Source: Paenibacillus sp. 19GGS1-52
Lineage (GTDB): Bacteria > Bacillota > Bacilli > Paenibacillales > Paenibacillaceae
Direction of reading: 5' to 3'
Length of the DNA stretch: 64,000 nt
Assembly: GCF_022369515.1 (NCBI RefSeq)
Contig: NZ_CP059724.1
Span: forward strand, 5,208,001 to 5,272,000
Both the position numbers and the translations under genes were made by a program. Under the pieces are notes generated by a model. That model was not told where the DNA came from. It made no database searches and was given only the letters and a program-made list of their open reading frames with translations. Below are positions 36,877-45,486 of this stretch, piece by piece; positions within the stretch are counted from its first letter, which is position 1, and each line of letters starts with the position of its first letter.

Positions 36877-38643
36877 TTAATAGAGCGGTCCAAAGTTCTG
36901 ACAGGCTCTGTAATCCGCACCCTCAAGATCTCCGGTACCGAACAATGACCAGACCCGTGGTCTGAAAATACGCGACTCTTCCACGTTATGCATACTGACT
37001 GGAATGCGCAGAATAGAGGCTAGCGTAATCAGATCGGCACCAATATGCCCGTAGCTGATTGCCCCGTGATTGGCACCCCAGTTGTTCATCACATCATAAA
37101 CCGATTGGAATGAACCTTGGTTCGTAAGCTTAGGTGCAAACCAAGTCGTCGGCCAAGTGGGGTCGGTTCTTTGATCCAGCGTGTTATGGACATCTTCAGG
37201 CAATTCGACCGTATAGCCTTCAACCAGCTGCAGAACAGGTCCAAGCCCTTTTACCAGATTCATCCGCGCCATCGTGACCAGCATTCCGCCTTTTGTTAAA
37301 TAATCAGTAGAGAAACCGCCCCCACGAAAATATTCCTGTGAAGCTGCCCGGAACTGGGTTTGTGCCAAGCAGGACTCGACTTCCTGATCCGTAATCTCCC
37401 AAAAAGGCTTAATGGCTGGCTTACCCTCAAGGCTCTGCTCCCCTGTTCCATCCAAAGCAGCCGAACCCGAGTTTATTAGATGCAGCAAGCCATTTGCAGC
37501 ATGACCTTGTAATTGATGACCTGTCACACGCTCAACTGCGGCCGGACTCCAGAAGGTGCGAACATCGGCAAAAATTTGTGCAGTGTTCGTCAACAGATAA
37601 TTAAACAGCATCGTTACACCGTTTAAGCTATCATTCTCAGTCGCCACAATATAAGGCGCCCGTTTGCCGTTCCAGTCAAAGGAGGAGTTAAGTATCGTCT
37701 CCATAAAGTCACCGTTCGGAAAGTGGTCCGTCCAATGACGCTGGCCTTGAAAGCCACTCACAATCGCATTGTGACCATTTGCTTCTTCCTCGAAGCCGAG
37801 TTTAGCCAGCTCTGGATTCCCAATCATCAGATCGCGTGCAATCAGCGTCATTTTGACACAGGTCTCCCATTGCTGTTCCTTCTCTTCATCACTGATCTGT
37901 AGATGCTCTGGGTTATTGTCAGCTCCGATTCGGCAGTTTTCCTTCACCCAGCCCAAGGCCCGCACGAATTCTGCTTTATCATATATTTCTTCTTCAAAAC
38001 GGCGTACATATTCAGACATATCCACGTATTCATTACGCATACCTAGATAATCTTGAAAGAACTGTTCGTTTACAATTGAACCTGCGATTCCCATGGAGAC
38101 AGAACCCATCGATAGATACGATTTGCCCTTCATAAGTGCAACCGCCATGGCTGATTTGGCAAACTGCAGCAGCTTCGTTTGTACATCAGCGGGGATATCC
38201 TCACTGCTTGATTCCTGCACATCCTCACCGTAAATGCCAAACGCCGGAATGCCTTTTTGTGCATATGCAGATAGAACAGCAGCCAGATATACGGCACCGG
38301 GACGTTCTGTCCCGTTGAAGCCCCACACGGCATGTGGGATCGAAGCATCCATATCCATGGTTTCAGAGCCGTAGCACCAGCAAGGGGTTACGGTAAGCGA
38401 TACGCCCACATTGGCACTTGAGAACTTCAGTGCGGCGGCGGCGGCCTCTTTAACCCCTCCAATGGTGCTATCAGCGATAATACATTCCACATGCGATCCA
38501 TCTGGATAATATAAGTTCTCTTCTAGAAATTTGGCTACCCGCTGAGCCATACCCATAGTCTGAATCTCCAGCGATTCCCGTACACCGCGTCTTCTTCCAT
38601 CTATAGTAGGACGGATACCAATCTTAGGATATTTTGCTGCCAC
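36877..38643 (-). CDS. fucI: L-fucose isomerase
   Basis: A 588-residue manganese isomerase converting L-fucose to L-fuculose, first gene of the operon. It starts MAAKYPKIGIRPTIDGRRRG, a family hallmark, and has TVTPCWCYGSETMD and GFQGQRHWTDHFPNGD. Length matches known enzymes (about 590). Expression is likely controlled by the divergent DeoR regulator and by a CcpA-like site 40 bp upstream. Confidence 0.96.
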   Translation of the reverse strand: MAAKYPKIGIRPTIDGRRRGVRESLEIQTMGMAQRVAKFLEENLYYPDGSHVECIIADSTIGGVKEAAAAALKFSSANVGVSLTVTPCWCYGSETMDMDASIPHAVWGFNGTERPGAVYLAAVLSAYAQKGIPAFGIYGEDVQESSSEDIPADVQTKLLQFAKSAMAVALMKGKSYLSMGSVSMGIAGSIVNEQFFQDYLGMRNEYVDMSEYVRRFEEEIYDKAEFVRALGWVKENCRIGADNNPEHLQISDEEKEQQWETCVKMTLIARDLMIGNPELAKLGFEEEANGHNAIVSGFQGQRHWTDHFPNGDFMETILNSSFDWNGKRAPYIVATENDSLNGVTMLFNYLLTNTAQIFADVRTFWSPAAVERVTGHQLQGHAANGLLHLINSGSAALDGTGEQSLEGKPAIKPFWEITDQEVESCLAQTQFRAASQEYFRGGGFSTDYLTKGGMLVTMARMNLVKGLGPVLQLVEGYTVELPEDVHNTLDQRTDPTWPTTWFAPKLTNQGSFQSVYDVMNNWGANHGAISYGHIGADLITLASILRIPVSMHNVEESRIFRPRVWSLFGTGDLEGADYRACQNFGPLY

Positions 38644-38682
38644 TGCTGTTCCTCCTCAAGAATAGGTTAGAATTTCAATAGA

Positions 38683-38696
38683 TTAAAGCGTTATCA
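38683..38696. promoter_or_regulatory. CcpA-like cre site upstream of fucI
   Basis: TTAAAGCGTTATCA matches 13 of 14 positions of TGWAANCGNTNWCA. It lies 40 bp before the fucI start, in the 355-bp divergent region, and would place the fucose operon under catabolite repression. Confidence 0.55.
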
Positions 38697-38828
38697 TTAC
38701 TTATCTCAATACCATCATAGAATCTATAATCTATTAAGTCAACAAAGAAACCACAACATATTATGATATTTGTGTGGTTTTTTGTGATATTGTAATTGTA
38801 TTCTGTGGGTTTTCTGTAGTATTCATTT

Positions 38829-38938
38829 CTTTTTTTAAAAATATAAAAATTTATATGTTGCACACGATAACTTATCCTTATATTTCTCGAAGAAACGGGT
38901 GCCGTCCATATAAAGGACGGCGAAGCCGTTTCTTCTTG
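38829..38938 (+). repeat. Dispersed 110-bp element with hairpin, copy A
   Basis: This stretch contains CACACGATAACTTATCC and TTATATTTCTCGAAGAAA, then a hairpin whose arms are GAAGAAACGG and CCGTTTCTTC with an inner GCCGTCC/GGACGGC. An inverted copy at 63862-63974 shares about 85 percent of bases, with 35 identical bases in the centre. It lies in the divergent fucI-deoR region, ending 60 bp before the DeoR gene. It could be a small mobile element, a leader or a small RNA. Confidence 0.8.
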
Positions 38939-38998
38939 TTTATAAGGCTTTGTAGTAAACTATTAAATATGCAGATTTAGACCAGGGGTGAGCAGTAG

Positions 38999-39769
38999 AT
39001 GAAGGCTTTTGAACGTCGCGAAGTGATAATAAACGAACTATACAGACATAAGAAGGTACATGTAGCAGATTTGGCGCAGAAATTTAACGTCTCGGAAGAG
39101 ACAATACGGCGGGATCTCGATAAGCTGGATAAGGAAGGCCTCGCCAAAAAAAATTACGGCGGCGCGATTCTAAACGCCCACACGAATGAAGATCCCTCTT
39201 ATGCCAGCCGACATCAGGTCAATCTTGAAGCCAAGCAGAGGATCGCCGTCAATGTACTCGAGCTGATCAATGATGGCGACAGCCTGATGACCGATACTAG
39301 CTCAACAGCATTTGAGGCACTGCGGAGAATCCTTGATGAGAAAAAGAATCTGACGATTATCACCAATTCACTGGTGGTTCTATCCGAATTCCAGCATTCC
39401 GGCCAAAAGCTGATCTCCACAGGCGGGACCTTGGGGCCCGAGACCAGCTCCTTCGTAGGTCCCAATGCGCTGCAGACGATTCAAAAATATAATGTAGATG
39501 TAGCTATTTTCAGCTGTAAAGCCTTGTCCATGACAGGTGGACTCAGCGATTCGAACGAAGCGGAAAGTGAACTTAAGGTGCTCATGCAGCAGCAGGCGAA
39601 CAAGGTCATACTGCTCGTAGACCACTCCAAATTTGACCGGATCGCCTTTATTAAATTGCTTAGCTTTGATAAAATCGATTATATTGTCACAGATCAGAAG
39701 CCTACGGATGAATGGATTGCTTTTCTGAATAAATTTCAGGTATCCCTCATCTACACTCCTGCAGAATAA
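38999..39769 (+). CDS. DeoR-family repressor, probable regulator of the fucose genes
   Basis: A 256-residue DeoR-type protein. The N-terminal helix-turn-helix is VADLAQKFNVSEETIRRDLD. The C-terminal DeoR sensor domain (sugar-phosphate isomerase-like) has TDTSSTAFEALRRI and ISTGGTLGPETSSFVGP and ends YTPAE. Such regulators bind phosphorylated sugars, here probably fuculose-1-phosphate. It is divergent from fucI. AGGGGTG precedes the ATG. Confidence 0.92.
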   Translation: MKAFERREVIINELYRHKKVHVADLAQKFNVSEETIRRDLDKLDKEGLAKKNYGGAILNAHTNEDPSYASRHQVNLEAKQRIAVNVLELINDGDSLMTDTSSTAFEALRRILDEKKNLTIITNSLVVLSEFQHSGQKLISTGGTLGPETSSFVGPNALQTIQKYNVDVAIFSCKALSMTGGLSDSNEAESELKVLMQQQANKVILLVDHSKFDRIAFIKLLSFDKIDYIVTDQKPTDEWIAFLNKFQVSLIYTPAE

Positions 39770-39784
39770 GCTGCGGAATTAATA

Positions 39785-39822
39785 ATAGAGCACCTCTCTA
39801 TGACTAGAAAGATGCTCTATAT
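39785..39822 (+). terminator. Weak hairpin after the DeoR gene
   Basis: Imperfect stem with TAGAGCA and TGCTCTA as its best arms, 20 bp past the stop, and a short A/T tail. Could be a weak terminator. Confidence 0.4.
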
Positions 39823-39895
39823 ATGAAATTTATGACTGGAACCCATCTAACAATACTGCAGCGAAACGGATGGCTGACTAAGAAAAAGATAATAT

Positions 39896-40081
39896 TAACA
39901 GCCTTTTCTGCCGCTAATGAGACTCTTAGCTCGCTAGGAGACCCATTAACAGCATTTCCTGCCTTTAAATCGTTGTGCAGAGACCATTTGGAGCAATTTC
40001 GCTAGAAATAACAGCATAAATTGACGTTAATTACTAAAAACCAGTCAAATCTCCGTGATTAACAGCATAAATTGCCTCTAA
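39896..40081. repeat. Palindromes of the TAACAGCATAAAATGC family
   Basis: Units TAACAGCATAAATTGACGTT (from 40009) and TTAACAGCATAAATTGCCTC (from 40059), and a degenerate one at about 39896-39918 (TTAACAGCCTTTTCTGCCGC). They match units at 45010-45196. The stretch 39770-40100 between two converging genes holds nothing else recognisable. Confidence 0.6.
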
Positions 40082-40100
40082 AATTAATTAACAGCCCATT

Positions 40101-42464
40101 CTATCCAAAATCTAGCACATACCCCTGCTCCGCCGCAGTATCAAACTCCGCGATCCCGTCCATGATACGATACTCAACCGCTAATCCGCCGGTAGTCGTC
40201 ACAGACGACAGATTGGTGTTGCTTATTCTGCACAACCCGCCTTTGTGGGAATGAATTCCCATTTGTACTGGAGCTCCTTGTGCCCACTTCAGACTGACCT
40301 CTAAGCCACCTCGCGCACGCAAGCCCTTGAACTCACCCACAGGCCAAGCATCTGGCAGTGCCGGAAGCAGCTCCAAATAGCCTTGATGAGATTGCAGCAG
40401 CATTTCGATAATTCCAGAGGTTGCTGCGAAATTCCCGTCGATTTGAAAAGGTGGATGCGCATCGAACAGATTCGGATACACGCCTCCATGCGCACTGCCT
40501 TCTTCCACCAGCTGCAGTAAATTGGCTAGGAGCTGTAATGCACGATTTCCTTCGCGAAATCTGGCCCACAAACTGATCTTCCAGCCGAGACTCCAGCCCG
40601 TTCCACCATCGCCTCGCCGCTCCAGACTTTGCTTGGCCGCCTGAAACAGCAGTGGATTGGTACGCTCCGTCAGTTGGACCCCCGGATATACCCCGAACAA
40701 GTGTGAGACATGACGGTGGTGCACATCCTCGTCCTCAAAGTCGCTCGACCATTCCTGTAATTGCCCGTATTTGCCGATCTGCAGCGGGAATAAAGCAGAT
40801 CTCGCCGCGATTAATTTCTGAGTGAATAAGACATCCGTACCCAAAAGTACAGAGGCATCAATACAATTGCTGAATAAATCCCAGATCAGCACCATATCCA
40901 TGGTGGAGGCTTTACTAACACCTACCAGGTTGCCATTACTACGGAACTTATGCTCCGGCGAAGTTGAAGGCATCGTTACCAAGACTCCATTTCCGTCATC
41001 GATTAACCAGTCCAGACAGAACAATGCCGCCTCTTTCATCACTGGGTAAGCACGATCTCGCAGGAAATCCTTGTCCAAGCCGAATTCATAATGCTCCCAT
41101 AGATGATGGCATAACCAGGCACCTGCAAGTGGCCATAGCGCCCAAACGGCTTCACCATGCCCTTCCCCACCAGCCGGAGAGCTCTGACGCCAAATGTCTG
41201 TATTATGGTGAGCCGTCCAGCCCTTTGCTCCATAATGAGTTTCGGCGGTCTTCCGCCCCGTTTGGGCCAGCTCCTCAATTAATGTAAATAAGGGTTCATG
41301 GCATTCCGCCAGATTGCCGCTCTCTGCCGGCCAATAATTCATCTGAGTATTAATATTCAGCGTCCAGTTGCTGCTCCAAGGCGCTCTGGTTTCTTGATTC
41401 CAGATGCCCTGCAGGTTGGAGGGCTGAGTACCTGGACGTGAGCCGGAAATCATCAAATACCGCCCATATTGAAACAGCAGCGCGACCAGTCCGCGATCTT
41501 CTGCACCATATTGTTTAATCCATTGATCTGTAGTCAGCTCTTCAGGAGCCACACGTTGCCCCAGATTGAGCTGAACGCGGTTGAAGAGGGCGCGATAATC
41601 ATCCATATGTGCTATACGAAGAGCTTCATATGTATCTTCCAAAGCTAGACGCAAGTCTTGCACGGCGGCTGCACTATAATCCTTGCCTTCTCTGCCCGGC
41701 AATTTAGCAAAGCCGTTATAGCTGGTGGCTGCGCTGAAATAGAGCGTGACCGCTGTTGCCTCTTTAATGTGAATAGCACCAGCAGCAAATTCTGTATGAC
41801 CACCTTCAGTCTGTACGCCAACCCGACCTTCAAAGCTCATCGCGTCGGTATTATCCCAATCTCCGTATGACAGCGGACGTTTCTTGCTCATATAATTCGG
41901 ATCGGCATTCTCTGGTGCTATTCCCCGAAGAATCAGTTGTCCACCTTCTACCCCTATGCGATGCCGCAGTGGACTGTCGAGTTTAATACTCAGGCTCAGC
42001 ATTCCCGGCTCATCCGCAGCAAGATGAAGTGCCAGCACACGACCTGGATACGAAGCGAAGGCTTCGCGGGTATAATGCACCCCGCCAATGGTGTAATCCA
42101 CACGGGATATGCCCTGCTCCAGATCCAAAGTTCTCTCGTATGCCTCTGTATAATCACCATGTTCAAACTGTAGATACAAGTCACCAAAGGGCATATAGGA
42201 TTGGGCGTATGGACCGAGCATTTTTTTACTCAGCTCATCTGCTGCAAGATATTCCTCCTCAGCCAGCAGGCGCCGCACTTCAGGCAGCAGTTCAAGCGCT
42301 TGTGGCCTGTTACGGTCCTGCGGGCTCCCCGACCATAACGTATCTTCATTCAGTTGGAAGCGTTCCTTCTCCACGCCACCAAAGATCATAGCCCCTAAGC
42401 GGCCTCCACCAATCGGCAGTGCTTCGTTCCAATCCTTGGCCGGTTTATTATAATTCAGCTTCAT
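40101..42464 (-). CDS. GH95 alpha-L-fucosidase
   Basis: A 787-residue glycoside hydrolase of family 95, which removes alpha-1,2-linked (and some alpha-L-galactosyl) residues by an inverting mechanism. The N-terminal GH95 sandwich starts NYNKPAKDWNEALPIGGGRL and the (alpha/alpha)6 barrel has GIWNQETRAPWSSNWTLNIN and NYWPAESGNL. There is no signal peptide, so it acts inside the cell on imported fucosylated oligosaccharides, feeding free fucose to FucI. GGGAGAGG precedes the ATG. It follows the SGNH hydrolase gene by 25 bp. Confidence 0.95.
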   Translation of the reverse strand: MKLNYNKPAKDWNEALPIGGGRLGAMIFGGVEKERFQLNEDTLWSGSPQDRNRPQALELLPEVRRLLAEEEYLAADELSKKMLGPYAQSYMPFGDLYLQFEHGDYTEAYERTLDLEQGISRVDYTIGGVHYTREAFASYPGRVLALHLAADEPGMLSLSIKLDSPLRHRIGVEGGQLILRGIAPENADPNYMSKKRPLSYGDWDNTDAMSFEGRVGVQTEGGHTEFAAGAIHIKEATAVTLYFSAATSYNGFAKLPGREGKDYSAAAVQDLRLALEDTYEALRIAHMDDYRALFNRVQLNLGQRVAPEELTTDQWIKQYGAEDRGLVALLFQYGRYLMISGSRPGTQPSNLQGIWNQETRAPWSSNWTLNINTQMNYWPAESGNLAECHEPLFTLIEELAQTGRKTAETHYGAKGWTAHHNTDIWRQSSPAGGEGHGEAVWALWPLAGAWLCHHLWEHYEFGLDKDFLRDRAYPVMKEAALFCLDWLIDDGNGVLVTMPSTSPEHKFRSNGNLVGVSKASTMDMVLIWDLFSNCIDASVLLGTDVLFTQKLIAARSALFPLQIGKYGQLQEWSSDFEDEDVHHRHVSHLFGVYPGVQLTERTNPLLFQAAKQSLERRGDGGTGWSLGWKISLWARFREGNRALQLLANLLQLVEEGSAHGGVYPNLFDAHPPFQIDGNFAATSGIIEMLLQSHQGYLELLPALPDAWPVGEFKGLRARGGLEVSLKWAQGAPVQMGIHSHKGGLCRISNTNLSSVTTTGGLAVEYRIMDGIAEFDTAAEQGYVLDFG

Positions 42465-42489
42465 GACTAACCTCTCCCTAATAAAAGAA

Positions 42490-43158
42490 TCAATTACTCA
42501 AAAGACCACTCTTCTCGACGGTCTTCAGCCATTCTCTGGCAATCAGATCATGTCCGGCTGTCGTCGGATGCACACCATCCCACAGCCAATAAGCCGCATC
42601 CGTTCTAAGCGCTGCTTTATTAAGAGCTCCCTGCAGGGGAACAAATACCGTATGAAACTGCTCGGCTAGCTGACGGACAACCTGCTGATAGTGTTTAATC
42701 CATCCCTCCCAGGCTTCCCATTGCTCTGCCGGTGCTCCGGTATTCAGAATAAACGGCTCGCATAGAATCAGCTTCGTTTGCGGCATAACCTCGCTTGTTT
42801 CCACAAGCACATGCCGGTAAGCCCTTTCAAAACGGTCCGTCACCCCGCTTGGTTCGCCCTTCATCGTTCTCCAAATATCGTTAACCCCGATTAGAATACT
42901 GATCATATCAGGCTTGAGACTGATCGCATCTTCGTTCCAGCGTGCGTATAAATCAGAGATCCGGTCGCCACTTATTCCCCGGTTATAGAATATTGGCCGT
43001 TGCTCAGCCAGATCGTTGCCCAGCTTCCCGCCAATGATATAGGCATAGCTATGCCCCAGAATATGATTCGGGTCATCGTCACGCCCGCGGTTGCCATCAG
43101 TGATCGAATCCCCTTGAAATAAAATAATCTTATTGGTTTTAGAAGTTGAATTAGACAT
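42490..43158 (-). CDS. SGNH/GDSL-family hydrolase, probable carbohydrate esterase
   Basis: A 222-residue hydrolase with the four SGNH blocks: FQGDSITDGNRG (nucleophile Ser), the Gly in YNRGISGDRISD, IGVNDIW (Asn) and GVHPTTAGHDLI (Asp/His). Homologues deacetylate sugars. It is cotranscribed with the GH95 fucosidase and probably removes acetyl groups that block the fucosidase. It is cytoplasmic, with no signal peptide. The substrate is inferred. Confidence 0.9.
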   Translation of the reverse strand: MSNSTSKTNKIILFQGDSITDGNRGRDDDPNHILGHSYAYIIGGKLGNDLAEQRPIFYNRGISGDRISDLYARWNEDAISLKPDMISILIGVNDIWRTMKGEPSGVTDRFERAYRHVLVETSEVMPQTKLILCEPFILNTGAPAEQWEAWEGWIKHYQQVVRQLAEQFHTVFVPLQGALNKAALRTDAAYWLWDGVHPTTAGHDLIAREWLKTVEKSGLLSN

Positions 43159-43177
43159 CTAATGTTCATCCCTTTAA

Positions 43178-43448
43178 TTATAATTTAATAGATTTAACAG
43201 CCTCACCAGTTTCCCTCTCCCGATAACTGCCCGGGGCCTGACCTACATATTGCTTGAACCCTTTATAGCAATGACGCGGATTCTCGTAACCGACACTCCG
43301 CGCAATTTGTTCCAAGGAGAGGGTTGGCCCTAGTACCATCAGCAGCTTCGCATTCTCAATCCGGACCATCCGTAAATAATGTACAAAGGTCTGGCTGGTC
43401 AGGACGCAGATAATTCCCTTATCCATCTATGATCATCAGTTTCAGCAA
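43178..43448 (-). pseudogene. YesN-type response regulator with large internal deletion
   Basis: From a TTG at 43448 with AAAGGAGG upstream the frame reads MLKLMIIDG and stops; MLKLMIIDDE is how YesN-type regulators begin. About 15 bp further on, another frame (43426-43178) reads SQTFVHYLRMVRIENAKLLM and IARSVGYENPRHCYKGFKQY, the AraC-type DNA-binding end. Receiver and linker are missing, so an internal deletion of roughly 1 kb or more has fused the two ends. It sits just before the SGNH and fucosidase genes, which may therefore have lost their own regulator. Confidence 0.75.
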
Positions 43449-43562
43449 TGGATTCCTCCTTTTCTAGCCTAAGTTACCTTCTGTTATTATTATAACAAGC
43501 CACCGCAGAAGTCTATAAATATCTACTGTGGCTATTTCTACTAGTCTTTGACTTCCTGCCTT

Positions 43563-43645
43563 ATTCGAATAATTTTTGCAGTTCTACATATTTCGCTTCA
43601 GACTTGAAGCGGCTCATGGACTGCAGCCGTTGAATCCGTTCTCAT
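43563..43645 (-). pseudogene. Short C-terminal remnant of an unknown gene
   Basis: A minus-strand frame following a TGA reads ERIQRLQSMSRFKSEAKYVE and then LQKLFE before a TAA at 43563. It looks like the last 26 codons of a protein, but the family is not identifiable. It lies between two other remnants. Confidence 0.35.
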
Positions 43646-43667
43646 GTGTATCCCAAGATCAGAACAG

Positions 43668-43700
43668 AAAAAAGACCAACCCGAAATCTCAGGTTGATCT
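43668..43700 (-). terminator. Terminator after the permease remnant
   Basis: On the minus strand GATCAACC, a loop, GGTTGGTC and six T. It directly follows the stop of the OppC-like fragment and was probably that gene's own terminator. Confidence 0.8.
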
Positions 43701-43701
43701 T

Positions 43702-43929
43702 CTATTTATTATTTCTTGGATCTAGTGCATCCCGAAATGCATCACCTACAAAATTGATGGACAATACGCTCACAATGATCATGATTCCGGGTGGAATCCA
43801 TAACCAGGGTTGTGAAGTAAGTACGGTTAATGATTGAGCACCAGCCAACATATTTCCCCAGCTTGGAGTAGGCGGCTGCACGCCAAGCCCCAAGAAGCTT
43901 AGTGCCGCTTCGTCAAGTATTGCCCGGAA
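43702..43929 (-). pseudogene. OppC/DppC-like ABC permease, C-terminal fragment
   Basis: The frame reads ILDEAALSFLGLGVQPPTPS, then WGNMLAG and PWLWIPPGIMIIVSVLSINF, ending VGDAFRDALDPRNNK. This is the typical end of a peptide/nickel transport permease. It opens after an in-frame TAA at about 43933, so only some 70 residues remain of roughly 300. Its 5' side is replaced by the beginning of a YhgE/Pip gene. Confidence 0.88.
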
Positions 43930-44078
43930 GTATTACTGTAAGGGTCCCATACCGCTGCCACATTAACCCAATCATAGATGGAGGGCAGCACAACAAGCGC
44001 GGCAATCAGCAGCAAGGCAACGTGAACCTTAAACAGGTTCCGCCAATCGTCTCTATATATCCGCAGTATTCCCGCCAT
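43899..44078 (-). pseudogene. YhgE/Pip membrane protein, N-terminal fragment
   Basis: From ATG 44078 (GGTGG upstream) the frame gives 59 residues: MAGILRIYRDDWRNLFKVHV, a membrane helix ALLLIAALVVLPSIYDWVNV and AAVWDPYSNTSGQ, then a short unrelated end. The LPS-YxW-N-WDPY-NT signature is characteristic of YhgE/Pip proteins, which are about 700-900 residues long. The reading leaves the family at the fusion with the permease fragment, at about 43920. I infer a deletion joining two once-separate genes. Confidence 0.82.
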
Positions 44079-44323
44079 TTGCTACCACCCCTGAGCCGTA
44101 ATTTAGATTCATTACTATGCCCGGAGTGACCACTTTTTACTATTAAATCTCTATTCTTAGGACTCCAGTAAAGGGAAGCCACTAGTTTTCGCAAATAATT
44201 GCAACTTTTTCAGGATAGTTCCGTTTATAAGGTATAACGCCGTTTGAGAACTATCAGTAAGGGTAATTACCTAGTATAGGCTTACGACACTGAGCTCTAC
44301 AAAGGCCAAGGGGGAGATTGTTT

Positions 44324-44851
44324 ATGTTTACGAAAAAGTCAGTTTATGTCTTGCCTGTTCTTGTCCTGCTATTCCTTTCTCTCATTACTACGGCAAGCAC
44401 AGTTGGAACACGGGTAGATGCGCAAAGCATTGCCAAGAGCCAGCAATTAACGGTTTATATTCATGCGCTGCACACAGACAAAGGCGCTACTATAATTACA
44501 GCAGATGAAATTCAGTGGTATGAAGGCGCGGAAGCAGATCGTGTGTTTGCCCAACAAGATCCAGAAGCTGCAGCTGAAATAGGTGGTGCACTGGATGGTT
44601 ACTATATTCTGAATGACAGTGACACATTAAGTAATTATCCGGTCGCAGATAATGCTACAGTGAGCATGCAGATTTATGATCATACCGGCAACATCAATGA
44701 TCTTGATATTAATTGGAATGAACAGCTCACCTTGCCGGAATTTATCGCTCAATTTAACAAGACAGACGTTTTTGATCTGAGCCAGTCGCCTTATCACATC
44801 ACGATCCAAGATGGCAAGGTAACCGCCATTACTCAGCAATATACTCCTTAA
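44324..44851 (+). CDS. Secreted protein of unknown function
   Basis: A 175-residue protein with a signal peptide (MFTKKSVYVLPVLVLLFLSL, probable cleavage after VDA). The ATG at 44324 is chosen for GGGGAG seven bases upstream. The mature part is acidic, with ITADEIQWYEGAEADRVF and LPEFIAQFNK. I do not recognise a domain; similar small exported proteins occur in spore formers. It has its own strong terminator and is a single gene. Confidence 0.82.
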   Translation: MFTKKSVYVLPVLVLLFLSLITTASTVGTRVDAQSIAKSQQLTVYIHALHTDKGATIITADEIQWYEGAEADRVFAQQDPEAAAEIGGALDGYYILNDSDTLSNYPVADNATVSMQIYDHTGNINDLDINWNEQLTLPEFIAQFNKTDVFDLSQSPYHITIQDGKVTAITQQYTP

Positions 44852-44861
44852 CAAAGAAGGG

Positions 44862-44915
44862 GGTGTTCCACAGCCACAATGTTCTGGCTGCTGGGGACAC
44901 CCCTTCTGTGTTTTT
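44862..44915 (+). terminator. Strong terminator after the secreted-protein gene
   Basis: Long stem with arms AGAAGGGGGTGTTCC and GGGGACACCCCTTCT plus an inner CAGCC/GGCTG, followed by GTGTTTTT, 11 bp after the stop. Confidence 0.85.
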
Positions 44916-45009
44916 GAGTAAGACTATAATTTCCCCGCCAATTCCCCTCTGATGAAACGGGTGCCACTTCACCAAACTCCGGAGGATTAATTTAGACGTC
45001 GGTTGGAAA

Positions 45010-45196
45010 ATAACTGCATTTTATGCTGCTATTTCAGCGATTTCGCTCCTCAAATCCAATTTAACTGCAATATATGCTGTTAAATTGGACCTCAGTGTGA
45101 AAATCAGTCCAAATCCAATAATTTAACAGCATAAAATGCATTTAATCGCTACAAGACCAGAAAATAATGGAATATAACAGCACAAAGTGCAGTTAT
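45010..45196. repeat. Four palindromes of the TAACAGCATAAAATGC family
   Basis: Units at 45010-45032, 45058-45085, 45122-45145 and 45173-45196, each a variant of TAACAGCATAAAATGCAGTT read in one or the other orientation. The last is TAACAGCACAAAGTGCAGTT, in which paired bases change together. They fill the first half of the 635-bp stretch before the GH127 gene. The second half has a separate inverted repeat, GCTCAGCA/TGCTGAGC at 45251-45278, and an A/T-rich promoter-like area. Confidence 0.7.
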
Positions 45197-45486
45197 TTCA
45201 ACTAAGTAGACTCCATTCTACCTTACAACATTTATTTCTCATCCCACAGCGCTCAGCACTCGACACTCAATGCTGAGCATCTAATACGCCAACTACTCTT
45301 TATCCCAATACTAACCACTTTCTGCATACTCGAACCGAACACTCACTTAAACGAACATATTCGCTGTACCTCAGCGAGCATTCCTGACTTTTTCACACCT
45401 ATTCGAACGTTGAACTATTTACCACCAACCGCCATGACTATAAGCTTAAATAATACTATTGCACATATAGAGATTGGTGGTGGAAC

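Noticed and set aside
39823..40005. 60-residue open frame downstream of the DeoR gene
   Set aside because: It has no ribosome site and no family resemblance, and it overlaps palindromic repeat units.
45010..45196. Possible CRISPR-like array
   Set aside because: Units are palindromic, imperfect, in both orientations and irregularly spaced (about 25-40 bp). There are no cas genes.
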